DNA of 15,267 bases, from NCBI GenBank assembly GCA_027345905.1, contig DAIETC010000161.1:1-15267 (forward strand), given 5' to 3'. The translations under genes and the position numbers were made by a program. Below are positions 1 through 7,825 of the stretch, piece by piece. Under the pieces are notes generated by a model that saw only the letters and a program-made list of their open reading frames with translations, made no database searches and was not told where the DNA came from. The number at the start of each line of letters is the position of its first letter. Positions within the stretch are counted from its first letter, which is position 1. The stretch comes from Kineosporiaceae bacterium (lineage in GTDB: Bacteria > Actinomycetota > Actinomycetes > Actinomycetales > Angustibacteraceae).

Positions 1-1281
1 AGCCAGGCCCGCCTTGTCGCGTTCGCCCTGACCGAGCCAGCAGATCCGCGCCGGCAGTCCCTGGAAGGCGACCTTGTCCTGTGCCGCGCGGATCCAGCGC
101 TGCAGGTTCTCGTTCTCGGGGAAGAGCTCGAGCACCTTCGCGTCGGTGGCTGCGATGTCGGCCGGGTCGCCGGACAGCGCCACCCAGCGGAACGGTCCCT
201 TCCCCTGGCAGAACAGCGGCCTGATGTACGCCGGGACGAAACCGGGGAAGGAGAACGCCCGCGCGAACCCACCGAGCCGGGCCTCGTCGCGGATCGAGTT
301 GCCGTAGTCGAAGACCTCGGCGCCGGCGTCCTGGAAGCCGACCATCGCCTCGACGTGGCGGGCCATCGACGCCCGGGCGCGATCGGTGAACTCCTCGGGC
401 TTGCGCTCGGCGAGGTCGTGCCAGTCCGCGAGGTCCACGCCCAGCGGCAGATAGGACAGCGGGTCGTGGGCGCTGGTCTGGTCGGTGACGATGTCGACGA
501 CCTCGACGCCGCGACGCAGCAGCTCGGGCAGCACGTCGGCCGCGTTGCCCACCACCCCGACCGAGAGCGCCTGCCGGGAGCCGCGGGCGGTCTCGCACCG
601 GGCGACGGCGCCGTCCAGGTCGTCGGCGACCTCGTCGAGGTAGCGGTCGTGCACACGGCGCTGCAAACGTGCAGGATCGACGTCCACGACCAGGCACACG
701 CCGCCGTTCATCGTGACGGCGAGCGGCTGGGCGCCCCCCATGCCTCCGCATCCCGCGGTCACCGTGAGCGTTCCCGCCAGCGTGGCACCTTGCGGGCTCA
801 TCCCCATGGCCACCGCGAGCTTGACCGCCACCGCGGCGAACGTCTCGAAGGTGCCCTGCAGGATGCCCTGGGTGCCGATGTAGACCCACGAGCCGGCCGT
901 CATCTGCCCGTACATCGTCAGGCCCAGACGTTCCAGAGCGCGAAAGTGCGGCCAGGTGGCCCAGTCGCCGACCAGGTTGGCGTTGGCGATCAGCACCCGC
1001 GGCGCCCACTCGTGCGTGCGCAGCACCCCGACCGGTCGGCCCGACTGCACGAGCAGCGTCTCGTCCTCACCCAGGGTAGTCAAAGTGCGCACGATCGCGT
1101 CGTAGCTGCGCCAGTCGCGGACGGCCCGGCCGGTGCCGCCGTAGACGACCAGGTCATCGGGTCGTTCGGCGACCTGCGGGTCGAGGTTGTTCGCGAGCAT
1201 GCGCAGCGGGGCCTCCGTCTGCCAGCTGCGGGCGGTCAGGGTCGAGCCCCGCGCCGCGCGCACCGGTCGTGCACCGTGCAT
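1..1281 (-). CDS. hutU: Urocanate hydratase (urocanase), 3' end cut by window edge
   Basis: Urocanase hydrates urocanate to 4-imidazolone-5-propionate, the second step of histidine degradation in the cytoplasm, using a tightly bound NAD+ as electrophile. I translated 427 residues; the family is usually about 550, so roughly the last 125 lie off the left edge. The NAD-site glycine motif AGCGGMGGAQPLAVTMNGG is at about residues 176-194. The urocanase signature FQGLPARICW is at about 406-415, with the active-site Cys at residue 414 (codon 42-40), close to Cys410 of the Pseudomonas putida enzyme. The ATG at 1281 has a GGAGG ribosome-binding site at 1287-1291, five bases upstream. The gene starts 19 bases after the hutH stop, so the two are almost certainly cotranscribed. 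Identification is firm. Confidence 0.97.
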   Translation of the reverse strand, partial: MHGARPVRAARGSTLTARSWQTEAPLRMLANNLDPQVAERPDDLVVYGGTGRAVRDWRSYDAIVRTLTTLGEDETLLVQSGRPVGVLRTHEWAPRVLIANANLVGDWATWPHFRALERLGLTMYGQMTAGSWVYIGTQGILQGTFETFAAVAVKLAVAMGMSPQGATLAGTLTVTAGCGGMGGAQPLAVTMNGGVCLVVDVDPARLQRRVHDRYLDEVADDLDGAVARCETARGSRQALSVGVVGNAADVLPELLRRGVEVVDIVTDQTSAHDPLSYLPLGVDLADWHDLAERKPEEFTDRARASMARHVEAMVGFQDAGAEVFDYGNSIRDEARLGGFARAFSFPGFVPAYIRPLFCQGKGPFRWVALSGDPADIAATDAKVLELFPENENLQRWIRAAQDKVAFQGLPARICWLGQGERDKAGLA

Positions 1282-1286
1282 CTGTG

Positions 1287-1291
1287 CCTCC
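1287..1291 (-). promoter_or_regulatory. Ribosome-binding site of hutU
   Basis: GGAGG on the minus strand lies five bases before the ATG at 1281 and fixes the hutU start. It sits in the short hutH-hutU gap. Confidence 0.75.
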
Positions 1292-1300
1292 ACTCAAACG

Positions 1301-2869
1301 TCAGGACAACGCGCCGGTCACCGTCTCGGCGCTAGCCCGGACGCCGCCGGTGCGCACCGCCTGGACGCTGACCTCGATCTCCGGCGCAAGCTGCCGGTCC
1401 GGCCCGGGCCCGGCGATCCCACTGTTGCGCAGCGCCTGCACGACCGCCCGGGTCGCCGCAGCCGGCTCCAGCGGCGCCCTCAGGTCGAGAGCACGCGCGG
1501 CCGTGAGTACCTCGATCGCCAGGACCCGGGTCAGCCCGTCCAGGGCGCGGCGCAGCTTGCGCGCGGCATGCCAGCCCATCGACACGTGGTCCTCCTGCAT
1601 CGCGCTGCTCGGGATCGAGTCGACGCTGGCCGGTGCGGCGAGACGTTTCAGGTCGCTGACGATCGCCGCCGCCGTGTACTGCGCGATCATGTGGCCGCTG
1701 TCGACGCCGGGCTCCGCGGCAAGAAAGGGGGGCAGACCGCTGTTGCGGTTCGCATCCAGCAGCCGGTCGATGCGCCGTTCGCTCATCGACGCCACGTCCG
1801 CCACAGCGATCGCCAGGAAGTCGAGCACGTAGCCCAGCGGTGCGCCGTGGAAGTTGCCGTTGCTCTCCACCCGTCCGTCGAGCGTCACAACCGGGTTGTC
1901 GATGGTGGCGCAGAGCTCTCGGGCGGCCACCACAGTCGCATGCTCGAGGGTGTCGCGGGCCGCACCGTGCACCTGGGGCGCGCAGCGCAGCGAGTAGGCG
2001 TCCTGCACTCTCGTGCACCCCTCGCCGCGATGGCTGGCCATGATCTTGCTGCCAGCCAGCAGGGCGCGCAGGTTCGTGGCGCTCGCGACCTGCCCGGGGT
2101 GCGGACGCAGCTGCTGAAGATCGGCGGCGAACACAGCGTCGGTGCCAAGGAGCGCCTCGACGCTCATTGCCGCCGCAATGTCGGCGACGACCAGCAGCTC
2201 GCCCAGGTCGTGGCTCGCGAGCACGAGCATGCCCAGCATGCCGTCGGTGCCGTTGATCAGTGCCAGACCCTCCTTCTCGGCGAGGACGACGGGCTCGATC
2301 CCCTGCTCGCGCATCGCATCCAGCGCCAGCTTCAGCTCCCCGCCGCCGGTCCGCACCTCCCCCTCGCCCATCAGCGCGAGCGCGCAGTGCGCAAGTGGGG
2401 CCAGGTCACCGGAGCACCCGAGCGAGCCGTACTCGTGTACCACCGGGGTGATTCCCGCTTGGAGCAGCGCGGCGTACGTCGTCGCCACCAGTGGCCGCAC
2501 ACCGGTCCGGCCGCTCGCCAGGGTTGACAGGCGCAGGAACATCAGCGCACGCACCACCTCGCGCTCGACCTCGGCCCCCGACCCGGCCGCATGCGAGCGA
2601 ACCAGGCTGCGCTGCAGCTGCGCGCGCCGTTCCACGGGGATGTGCCGGGTGGCCAGTGCCCCGAAGCCGGTCGACACCCCGTAGTGCGCAACGTCGTCCC
2701 GCGCGAGCGCCTCGACCACCGTTCGGCTGCGCTGCATCTGCGCCAGTGCCTCGGCCGCGATCTGCACCCCGGCGCCGTTGCGCGCTACCGCTACGACGTC
2801 AACGGCCCGCACCGGCCCAACTCCGACGCTGACCCGGTGCTGGCCCTTGGCCCTGGCAGCGCCGCGCAT
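1301..2869 (-). CDS. hutH: Histidine ammonia-lyase
   Basis: HutH removes ammonia from L-histidine to give urocanate, the first step of the hut pathway. The frame is open from a GTG at 2920 (539 residues). I prefer the ATG at 2869 (522 residues), because the family is about 510 residues and conserved sequence begins near the segment VRAVDVVAVAR. Neither start has a good ribosome-binding site. From the ATG, the catalytic-Tyr segment HYGVSTGFG is at about 62-70. The cofactor segment GSLGCSGDLAPLAH is at about 149-162, and its Cys-Ser-Gly (Cys codon 2416-2414) should cyclise to the MIO electrophile. Most bacterial histidases have Ala-Ser-Gly there. The downstream block (SSAMQEDHVSMG) is also typical. 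A promoter and inverted-repeat operator lie just upstream, and hutU follows 19 bases downstream. Confidence 0.96.
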   Translation of the reverse strand: MRGAARAKGQHRVSVGVGPVRAVDVVAVARNGAGVQIAAEALAQMQRSRTVVEALARDDVAHYGVSTGFGALATRHIPVERRAQLQRSLVRSHAAGSGAEVEREVVRALMFLRLSTLASGRTGVRPLVATTYAALLQAGITPVVHEYGSLGCSGDLAPLAHCALALMGEGEVRTGGGELKLALDAMREQGIEPVVLAEKEGLALINGTDGMLGMLVLASHDLGELLVVADIAAAMSVEALLGTDAVFAADLQQLRPHPGQVASATNLRALLAGSKIMASHRGEGCTRVQDAYSLRCAPQVHGAARDTLEHATVVAARELCATIDNPVVTLDGRVESNGNFHGAPLGYVLDFLAIAVADVASMSERRIDRLLDANRNSGLPPFLAAEPGVDSGHMIAQYTAAAIVSDLKRLAAPASVDSIPSSAMQEDHVSMGWHAARKLRRALDGLTRVLAIEVLTAARALDLRAPLEPAAATRAVVQALRNSGIAGPGPDRQLAPEIEVSVQAVRTGGVRASAETVTGALS

Positions 2870-2924
2870 GGGGTCCAGCCAACACCGCCGGCCCCGGTCG
2901 GCGGCAGCGGTGCGGATCACCTAG

Positions 2925-2942
2925 TGTCTGTGATCCCAGACA
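2925..2942. promoter_or_regulatory. Inverted-repeat operator upstream of hutH, HutR-like
   Basis: TGTCTG, six bases, then CAGACA: an inverted repeat with perfect 6-bp arms between the hutH start and the preceding gene. Its inner 14 bases (2927-2940), TCTGTGATCCCAGA, agree at 12 of 14 positions with TCTGwwATwCCAGA. That is the site I remember for the IclR-type regulator HutR in the hut cluster of Corynebacterium resistens; the two mismatches fall on w positions. I saw no second copy in the window. The match to the published motif is from memory. Confidence 0.7.
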
Positions 2943-2969
2943 TCTACGGGAGGGTTCAGATGTGGTCAG
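2941..2969 (-). promoter_or_regulatory. Candidate promoter of hutHU
   Basis: On the minus strand CTGACC (2969-2964) is followed 17 bases later by TAGATG (2946-2941). These are weak but correctly spaced -35 and -10 hexamers. The predicted transcript start, about 2934, falls inside the inverted repeat at 2925-2942. This would let a bound regulator block initiation, unless the real promoter lies elsewhere and the site is an activator site. Confidence 0.35.
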
Positions 2970-3664
2970 GGCGTGACGCGGGCGCCCAGCACCGCGTCGG
3001 CCACCGCGCGGTCGCCCTCAAGGCGCCCACCTGCAGCCAAGACCTCGTCGAGGCTGCGGCGCTTCCACAGCACCAGCAGCAGCGACTCGGCGTCCGCCGC
3101 CAGGACGGCACCCGGGTCGGTTCCGAGCGCCCACTCCTCGCCCGGGGCGCGAAGCAACAACCCGCTCACCAACGGTTCCTGGCGTCCCAGCGACACCTGC
3201 CTGGGGTACATCACCTCGACAACCTCGCCCAGGCCGTCGCGGGCCAGGTCATCAGCCAGGCGCGCCGGCACGCCGAGCGCGTTCTGCAGGTCCCAGCGGT
3301 GGACCGCCGTCTCCTGCGCCTGTCGGCGTACCCAGAAGCCGACCCGGTGTGGCGGCCAGAACGTCCAGCAGGGCTGCTCGGGGTCGCGGTCGTCAAGCTC
3401 GGCCACCAGCCCGGCGGCCCCCTGCTCGAACCAGCCGCGCAGCTCGCCGGGCTCGGGACGAGGTGGGTAGGCGGGCTCGGCCGTCGAGGTGAGCGCCCCG
3501 GTGGCCCAGCGGTGGGTTCGGCCGAGGTGGGTCGCGAGCTCGGCGACATCCCAGCCCGGGCAGGTGGGCACCGGCGCCGACGGGTCCTGGCCGAGCAGCT
3601 GCTCGAAGGTGGCGATGTCGGCCCGCAGCTGCGCCAGGAGGGCCGAGCGGGACAGCCGGCTCAC
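2966..3664 (-). CDS. Mycothiol-dependent maleylpyruvate isomerase-family protein
   Basis: This is a MDMPI-fold (DinB-like four-helix bundle) protein. Characterised relatives use mycothiol and a divalent metal for isomerisation or thiol transfer; the substrate here is unknown. Numbering from the longest possible start (GTG 3691, 241 residues), the family opening PTCPGWDVAELATHLGRTHRW spans about 42-62 and includes H55. The segment ETAVHRWD contains E127 and H131. This H, then E-x3-H pattern matches the zinc ligands of the corynebacterial enzyme. I prefer GTG 3664 (232 residues), which removes an atypical leader and the overlap with the divergent IclR gene. No ribosome-binding site decides between them. 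It precedes hutH on the same strand, but hutH seems to have its own promoter. A mycothiol user fits an actinobacterial host. Confidence 0.82.
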   Translation of the reverse strand: MSRLSRSALLAQLRADIATFEQLLGQDPSAPVPTCPGWDVAELATHLGRTHRWATGALTSTAEPAYPPRPEPGELRGWFEQGAAGLVAELDDRDPEQPCWTFWPPHRVGFWVRRQAQETAVHRWDLQNALGVPARLADDLARDGLGEVVEVMYPRQVSLGRQEPLVSGLLLRAPGEEWALGTDPGAVLAADAESLLLVLWKRRSLDEVLAAGGRLEGDRAVADAVLGARVTP

Positions 3665-3675
3665 CGGCGTACCCG

Positions 3676-4446
3676 ATGAACCGGCAGGCACCCGCCGCGC
3701 AGCACGCGCTGCAGGTGCTCACCCACCTGGCCCGGCATGCGGGCCCCCTGCCGGCCGCACGCATCGCCGTCGACCTGGGACTGCCCCGCTCCAGCGTGTA
3801 TCACCTGCTGAAGGTACTGCAGGACAATGGTTTCGTCGTGCACCTGCCGGAGGAGCGGCGCTACGGCCTGGGGGTGGCCGCCTTCGAGGTGGGCTCGGCG
3901 TACACCCACCAGGCGCCGCTGGCCCGGCTCGCGCGCCCGTTGCTCGCCCGGCTGGTCGACGAGGTCGGGCACAGTGCGCACCTGGCCGTCCTGCATGGGC
4001 GCGAGGTGCTGTACGTCGTGGAGGAGCGCGCGCCGGGCCGTCCACCGCTGGTCACCGACGTGGGCGTGCGCTTGCCGGCGCAGCTGACGGCGAGCGGACG
4101 CGCGGTGCTGGCGGCTCTCGCGCCTGCACAGGTGCGGGCGCTGTTCCCCGACCGCGACGCGTTCGTCACGCGGCACGGGACCGGCCCGGCCGCACTGCCG
4201 CAGCTGCGCCGGCTGCTGCGGGACATCCGAGCCGCGGGCCACGCCTTCGAGGACGGTGAGGTCACTCCGGGGTTCGCGTCGGTCGCTTCGCCGGTGTTCG
4301 ACAGCGCGGCGCACCCGTGCGCGGGACTGGCCGTCACCTTCCCCGCCGCAGCGGTCGATGCCGACGCCCACGCACGACTGTGCGCCCGGGTGGCCCGGGC
4401 AGCAGCCGAGCTGACCCATCGGGTGGGCGGTCGGCCGCAGACCTGA
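3676..4446 (+). CDS. IclR-family transcriptional regulator, candidate HutR
   Basis: A 256-residue protein of typical IclR length. Residues about 5-65 form the winged helix-turn-helix (recognition region around LGLPRSSVYHLLKVLQDNGFV, 34-54). Residues about 80-250 form the IclR effector-binding domain, with LTASGRAVLAAL near its middle and the late segment VASPVFDS. IclR proteins bind short inverted repeats and respond to small catabolic metabolites. The gene is divergent from the isomerase-family and hut genes, and the hutH operator resembles the site bound by corynebacterial HutR, itself an IclR protein. Regulation of hutHU by this protein is inference. The ATG at 3676 is the first start in frame and lacks a clear ribosome-binding site. 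Confidence 0.92.
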   Translation: MNRQAPAAQHALQVLTHLARHAGPLPAARIAVDLGLPRSSVYHLLKVLQDNGFVVHLPEERRYGLGVAAFEVGSAYTHQAPLARLARPLLARLVDEVGHSAHLAVLHGREVLYVVEERAPGRPPLVTDVGVRLPAQLTASGRAVLAALAPAQVRALFPDRDAFVTRHGTGPAALPQLRRLLRDIRAAGHAFEDGEVTPGFASVASPVFDSAAHPCAGLAVTFPAAAVDADAHARLCARVARAAAELTHRVGGRPQT

Positions 4447-4494
4447 CCTGCCTCACTAGGCTGCAGTCCCCCAGCCGTCGAGGAGCCCTCGCCC

Positions 4495-6683
4495 ATGCAG
4501 GTCGCTGCGATCGTCATCGCCCTGGCCACCACCGCGGTCGGCGTGGCCCTGTTCGGCCGCGCTGTGGCCGGGTTCGTCTCCGCCTTCGCGGCCGGCCAGC
4601 CGGACCACCGGCGTACCAACGCCCCGGCGGCCCGGACGCGCACGCTCCTACGCGAGTTCCTCGGTCACAGCCGCATGGCTCGCCTGCCGCTGGTCGCCGT
4701 CGCGCACTGGTTCGTGATGGTGTCCTTCGGAGTGCTGTTCTTCTCGCTGCTCACCGCCTACGGCCAGCTCTTCGACCCGCACTTCGCCTTGCCGCTGGTC
4801 GGACGCTTCGCGCCCTTCGAGTGGCTGACCGAGTCGATCGCATGGCTGTCACTACTGGGAATCCTCGCGCTGATCGCCGTCCGGCAGCGCAGCCGCCCGC
4901 GCGCCGGCACAGACTCGCCGCGGCGCTCGCGGTTCTACGGTTCGACCTGGTGGCAGGCGTACTACGTCGAGGCCACCATCCTGGGCGTCGTGCTGTGCGT
5001 GCTGGCGCTGCGGGGCCTGGAGTACGCCCTGACTCGTGCCAGTGGTGCGGCCGGCGCCACGGTGGTGCACCACCCCCTCACGTGGTTCATCGGTGCGGCG
5101 CTGCGCGGCGTCTCGGTCGGCGCCCTTGAGTCAGCGGTGATCGCCGTGGCGCTGGCAAAGATCTTGATCTCGATGGCCTGGTTCGTGACGGTTTCCGTGC
5201 AGCCCACGATGGGCGTTGCCTGGCACCGGTTCTTGGCCTTCCCGAACATCTGGCTCAAGCGGCATGCCGACGGACGGACCGCCCTGGGCGAGCTTCAGCC
5301 CATCACAGTGCGTGGCGAGCCGCTCGACTTCGAGAACCTCGACGACCTGGACGAGAACGTCCCGCTCGGTGTCGGCAAGGTCGAGGACCTCACCTGGAAG
5401 GGCCTGCTGGACCTCAGCACGTGCACCGAGTGCGGCCGCTGCCAGAGCCAGTGCCCCGCATGGAACACCGAGAAGCCGCTGTCTCCCAAGCTGCTCGTGA
5501 TGGCGTTGCGCGACCAGGCGCACGCCGGGCCGGATCTGCGGGCGCCGGATCAGCCTCTGGTGGGCCCTACGGGGTACGACGTCACCGCGCCGACACAGGC
5601 CTACAACCCGGGCGGGGCCGCGGACGTCGGCGTGACCGACCCGGACGTGCTCTGGGGCTGCACCACCTGCGGCGCGTGTGTCGAGCAGTGCCCGGTGGAC
5701 ATCGAGCACGTCGATCACATCGTCGACCTGCGCCGTCACCAGGTGCTGGTCGAGTCGGCGTTCCCCAGCGAGCTGGCAGGCATGTTCAAGAACCTGGAGA
5801 ACGCGCAGAACCCGTGGGGCCTGCCCGGGCGAACGCGCCTGAGCTGGGCCGACGGCCTGCCCTTCGAGGTCAAGCAGCTCGGCAGGGACGTCGAGTCGCT
5901 GACCGAGGTCGAGTACCTGTTCTGGGTGGGCTGTGCCGGCGCCTTCGAGGACCGCGCCAAGAAGACCACCCGCGCAGTCGCAGAGCTGTTGCACATGGCC
6001 GGCGTCGAGTTCGCTGTCCTCGGCGACGGTGAGGCGTGCACGGGCGACCCGGCGCGGCGCGCGGGCAACGAGTTCGTCTTCCAGCTGCTGGCCAAGGGAA
6101 ATATCGAAACCCTTGACGAGGCGGGCGCGACGAAGGTCGTCGTCACCTGCGCGCACTGCCTCAACACCTTGGCCAAGGAGTACCCCCAGCTCGGCGGAAC
6201 CTATGAGGTGGTTCACCACACCCAGCTGCTCAACCGCCTGGTCCGCGAAGGTCGGCTGGTTCCGATCGCGGCGCCGGCCGAGACCCGGTTGCCCATCACG
6301 TATCACGACCCGTGCTACCTGGGCCGGCACAACGGTGTCTACGCCCCCCCGCGCGAGCTGCTCGGCGCGCTGCCCGGCGTCGAGCTGCGCGAGATGCCCC
6401 GCAACAGCGAGCGCTCCTTCTGCTGCGGAGCCGGCGGCGCGCGGATGTGGATGGAGGAGCGGATCGGCAGTCGGATCAACGCCGACCGCACCGCCGAGGC
6501 GCCGCCACGGGAGCCCAGCAGATCGCCATCGGCTGCCCGTTCTGCCGGGTCATGCTCAGCGACGGCCTCGCCGCCCAGCAAGCGGACGGTAGCGCCGAGG
6601 CGCAGATCGAGGTGGTCGACGTCGCGCAGATGCTCTTGGCCGCGGTACGGCGTGGCACCGACGACACCACCGGGATCGAATGA
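4495..6683 (+). CDS. EtfD-like membrane Fe-S oxidoreductase, frameshifted near 6502
   Basis: This resembles actinobacterial Rv0338c (EtfD), reported to pass electrons from the electron-transfer flavoprotein of fatty-acid oxidation to the membrane. Five hydrophobic segments lie at about 2-28, 66-93, 113-129, 157-178 and 213-235. Two [4Fe-4S] motifs follow: C310, C313, C316, C320-P and C389, C392, C395, C399-P. The heterodisulfide reductase-like cysteine-rich part has C480, C515, C552/C555, C607 and C643-C644. A GAGGAG ribosome-binding site lies nine bases before the ATG. After residue 669 (codon 6499-6501) the frame leaves the family sequence and runs on to 6765 with atypical residues. The expected end, including IAIGCPFCRVMLSDG, continues in the -1 frame from about 6504 to a stop at 6681-6683. 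Read through, the protein would be about 729 residues. This is a one-base deletion or a sequencing error. Confidence 0.88.
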
Positions 6684-6692
6684 TCCTCACGC

Positions 6693-6709
6693 GGTGGGGC
6701 ACCCCCACC
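6693..6709. terminator. Hairpin between convergent genes
   Basis: GGTGGGG, a three-base loop and CCCCACC form a perfect 7-bp GC stem. It begins ten bases after the restored end of the EtfD-like gene and 34 bases before the end of the convergent minus-strand gene. There is no T-run, so termination is inferred from position and stability. Confidence 0.55.
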
Positions 6710-6742
6710 CCTGTGCCATCGCCCTGCACCGCGCTGGCATGA

Positions 6743-7825
6743 TCACGACAGGTGCCGGGGGCTGAGCCCAGGCAGCGTGTAGCGGTCCACCTCGAAGCCG
6801 TCGGCATCGGTCACGACGCCTTGCGTCGAATCCGCTATTGCCCGCGCGGCCGCCTGCAATCGTGGGCGGACGCGCTCTCGCGCAAGCCGGAACAGGTAAG
6901 GCGGGCGCTCGGCCTCCAACTGCACGACGTCGTCCGGCTGCCAGCCGATGTGGAACCTGATCACCTCGTCGTCTGCCGCGAGGCCGCGCTGCGTCAGCCG
7001 GCGCCGTACCCACGCGGGGACCAGGGGCTCTGGCATCACCCCCACCCGAACCTGCTCGTCCGCGAGCACCTCGTAGCCGTCCAGCACGTCAGAGCCGGCG
7101 AGCGCTTCGGCGTCCCGGATCGAACCGACCACCCTGACGGCGGCGCGCAATCGATCGTCCAGCGCGTGCGCGAGGTCGAGGGCAGCGGGATCACGTGCGG
7201 TCAGCACGGGTGCATCGAGCGGCGCCGGCCCTGCCCATGGTCGCCGTTCGGCGTCGACGCGGGCACCGGGCAGCACCGGGGCGAGCAGCCGACGCAACCG
7301 GCCCGGACCCAACCAGGTCGGGGACCAGACGGTCAGGTCGACCAACCGCGCCGCGTCGGGCTGCACGACCACCGTACGACGAGCCGCGCGAAGCGCCCCA
7401 CCCAACCTGCGGGCCAAGGCCAGGGCCAGATCGACGACCTCGCCCTCCTCCCGGTACGGCAGTCCGTCAGGGAACAGACGCATCCACCAGGCCCGCTGCA
7501 CCCGGTCGGCGATGTCGGCGAAGGCGGCAGGGTCTCGTTCGATGGGGGCCTCGAGGGCGTAGACCAACGACCACGGCAAGGGAACCCGCACGGCCACCGC
7601 GGTGTCGTCGTCCAGGATGAACGGTCCCGAGATCGACGAACGGCGAGCGAGCGTCGCGCGCCGGGCGGCGACCAAGCGGGCGTCGTCCACGCGGGTGCCC
7701 ACGAGGGTCTGCACCGTCTCGGGCGTCACGCTGTCTGGCAGCAGCAGCAGGTGCGCATCGCGCAGCCGTTGCTGGACGGCGGGACTGAGCGCGTCCGGAA
7801 GTGGCCGCGGCACCGCAGACCTCAC
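6743..7825 (-). CDS. Uncharacterised protein translationally coupled to dcd
   Basis: I do not recognise a family. The frame stays open to 7978, but its upper part lies inside dcd. The credible start is the GTG at 7825, whose GTGA overlaps the dcd stop (7824-7822), giving 360 residues. The protein is soluble, rich in Arg, Ala and Leu, with no signal peptide, membrane segment or cysteine-rich motif. Recognisable segments include VPLPWSLVYALEAPIERDP in the middle, a Trp-rich stretch (QRAWWMRLFPDGLPYREEGE) and a C-terminal region with FHIGWQPDDVVQLEAERPP. Composition and length look like a real gene. Overlapping start and stop imply coupled translation with dcd, so a role near nucleotide metabolism is possible but unproven. 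Confidence 0.75.
   Translation of the reverse strand: MRSAVPRPLPDALSPAVQQRLRDAHLLLLPDSVTPETVQTLVGTRVDDARLVAARRATLARRSSISGPFILDDDTAVAVRVPLPWSLVYALEAPIERDPAAFADIADRVQRAWWMRLFPDGLPYREEGEVVDLALALARRLGGALRAARRTVVVQPDAARLVDLTVWSPTWLGPGRLRRLLAPVLPGARVDAERRPWAGPAPLDAPVLTARDPAALDLAHALDDRLRAAVRVVGSIRDAEALAGSDVLDGYEVLADEQVRVGVMPEPLVPAWVRRRLTQRGLAADDEVIRFHIGWQPDDVVQLEAERPPYLFRLARERVRPRLQAAARAIADSTQGVVTDADGFEVDRYTLPGLSPRHLS

Noticed and set aside
355..2527. Long plus-strand open frames opposite hutU and hutH
   Set aside because: They are antisense shadows of clear hut genes. Their translations are rich in Arg, His, Gln and Pro with no domain, as expected from GC-rich complementary frames.
3661..4643. Minus-strand frames opposite the IclR gene
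   Set aside because: The plus strand encodes a complete IclR protein; the reverse frames have no family-like sequence or start signals.
5131..6330. A 399-codon minus-strand frame opposite the EtfD-like gene
   Set aside because: The plus-strand frame carries all the Fe-S cysteines and membrane helices; the opposite frame is a compositional artefact.
6684..6765. C-terminal extension of the EtfD-like protein to 6765
   Set aside because: It lies after the frameshift, is not protein-like, and runs across the terminator hairpin into the convergent gene region.
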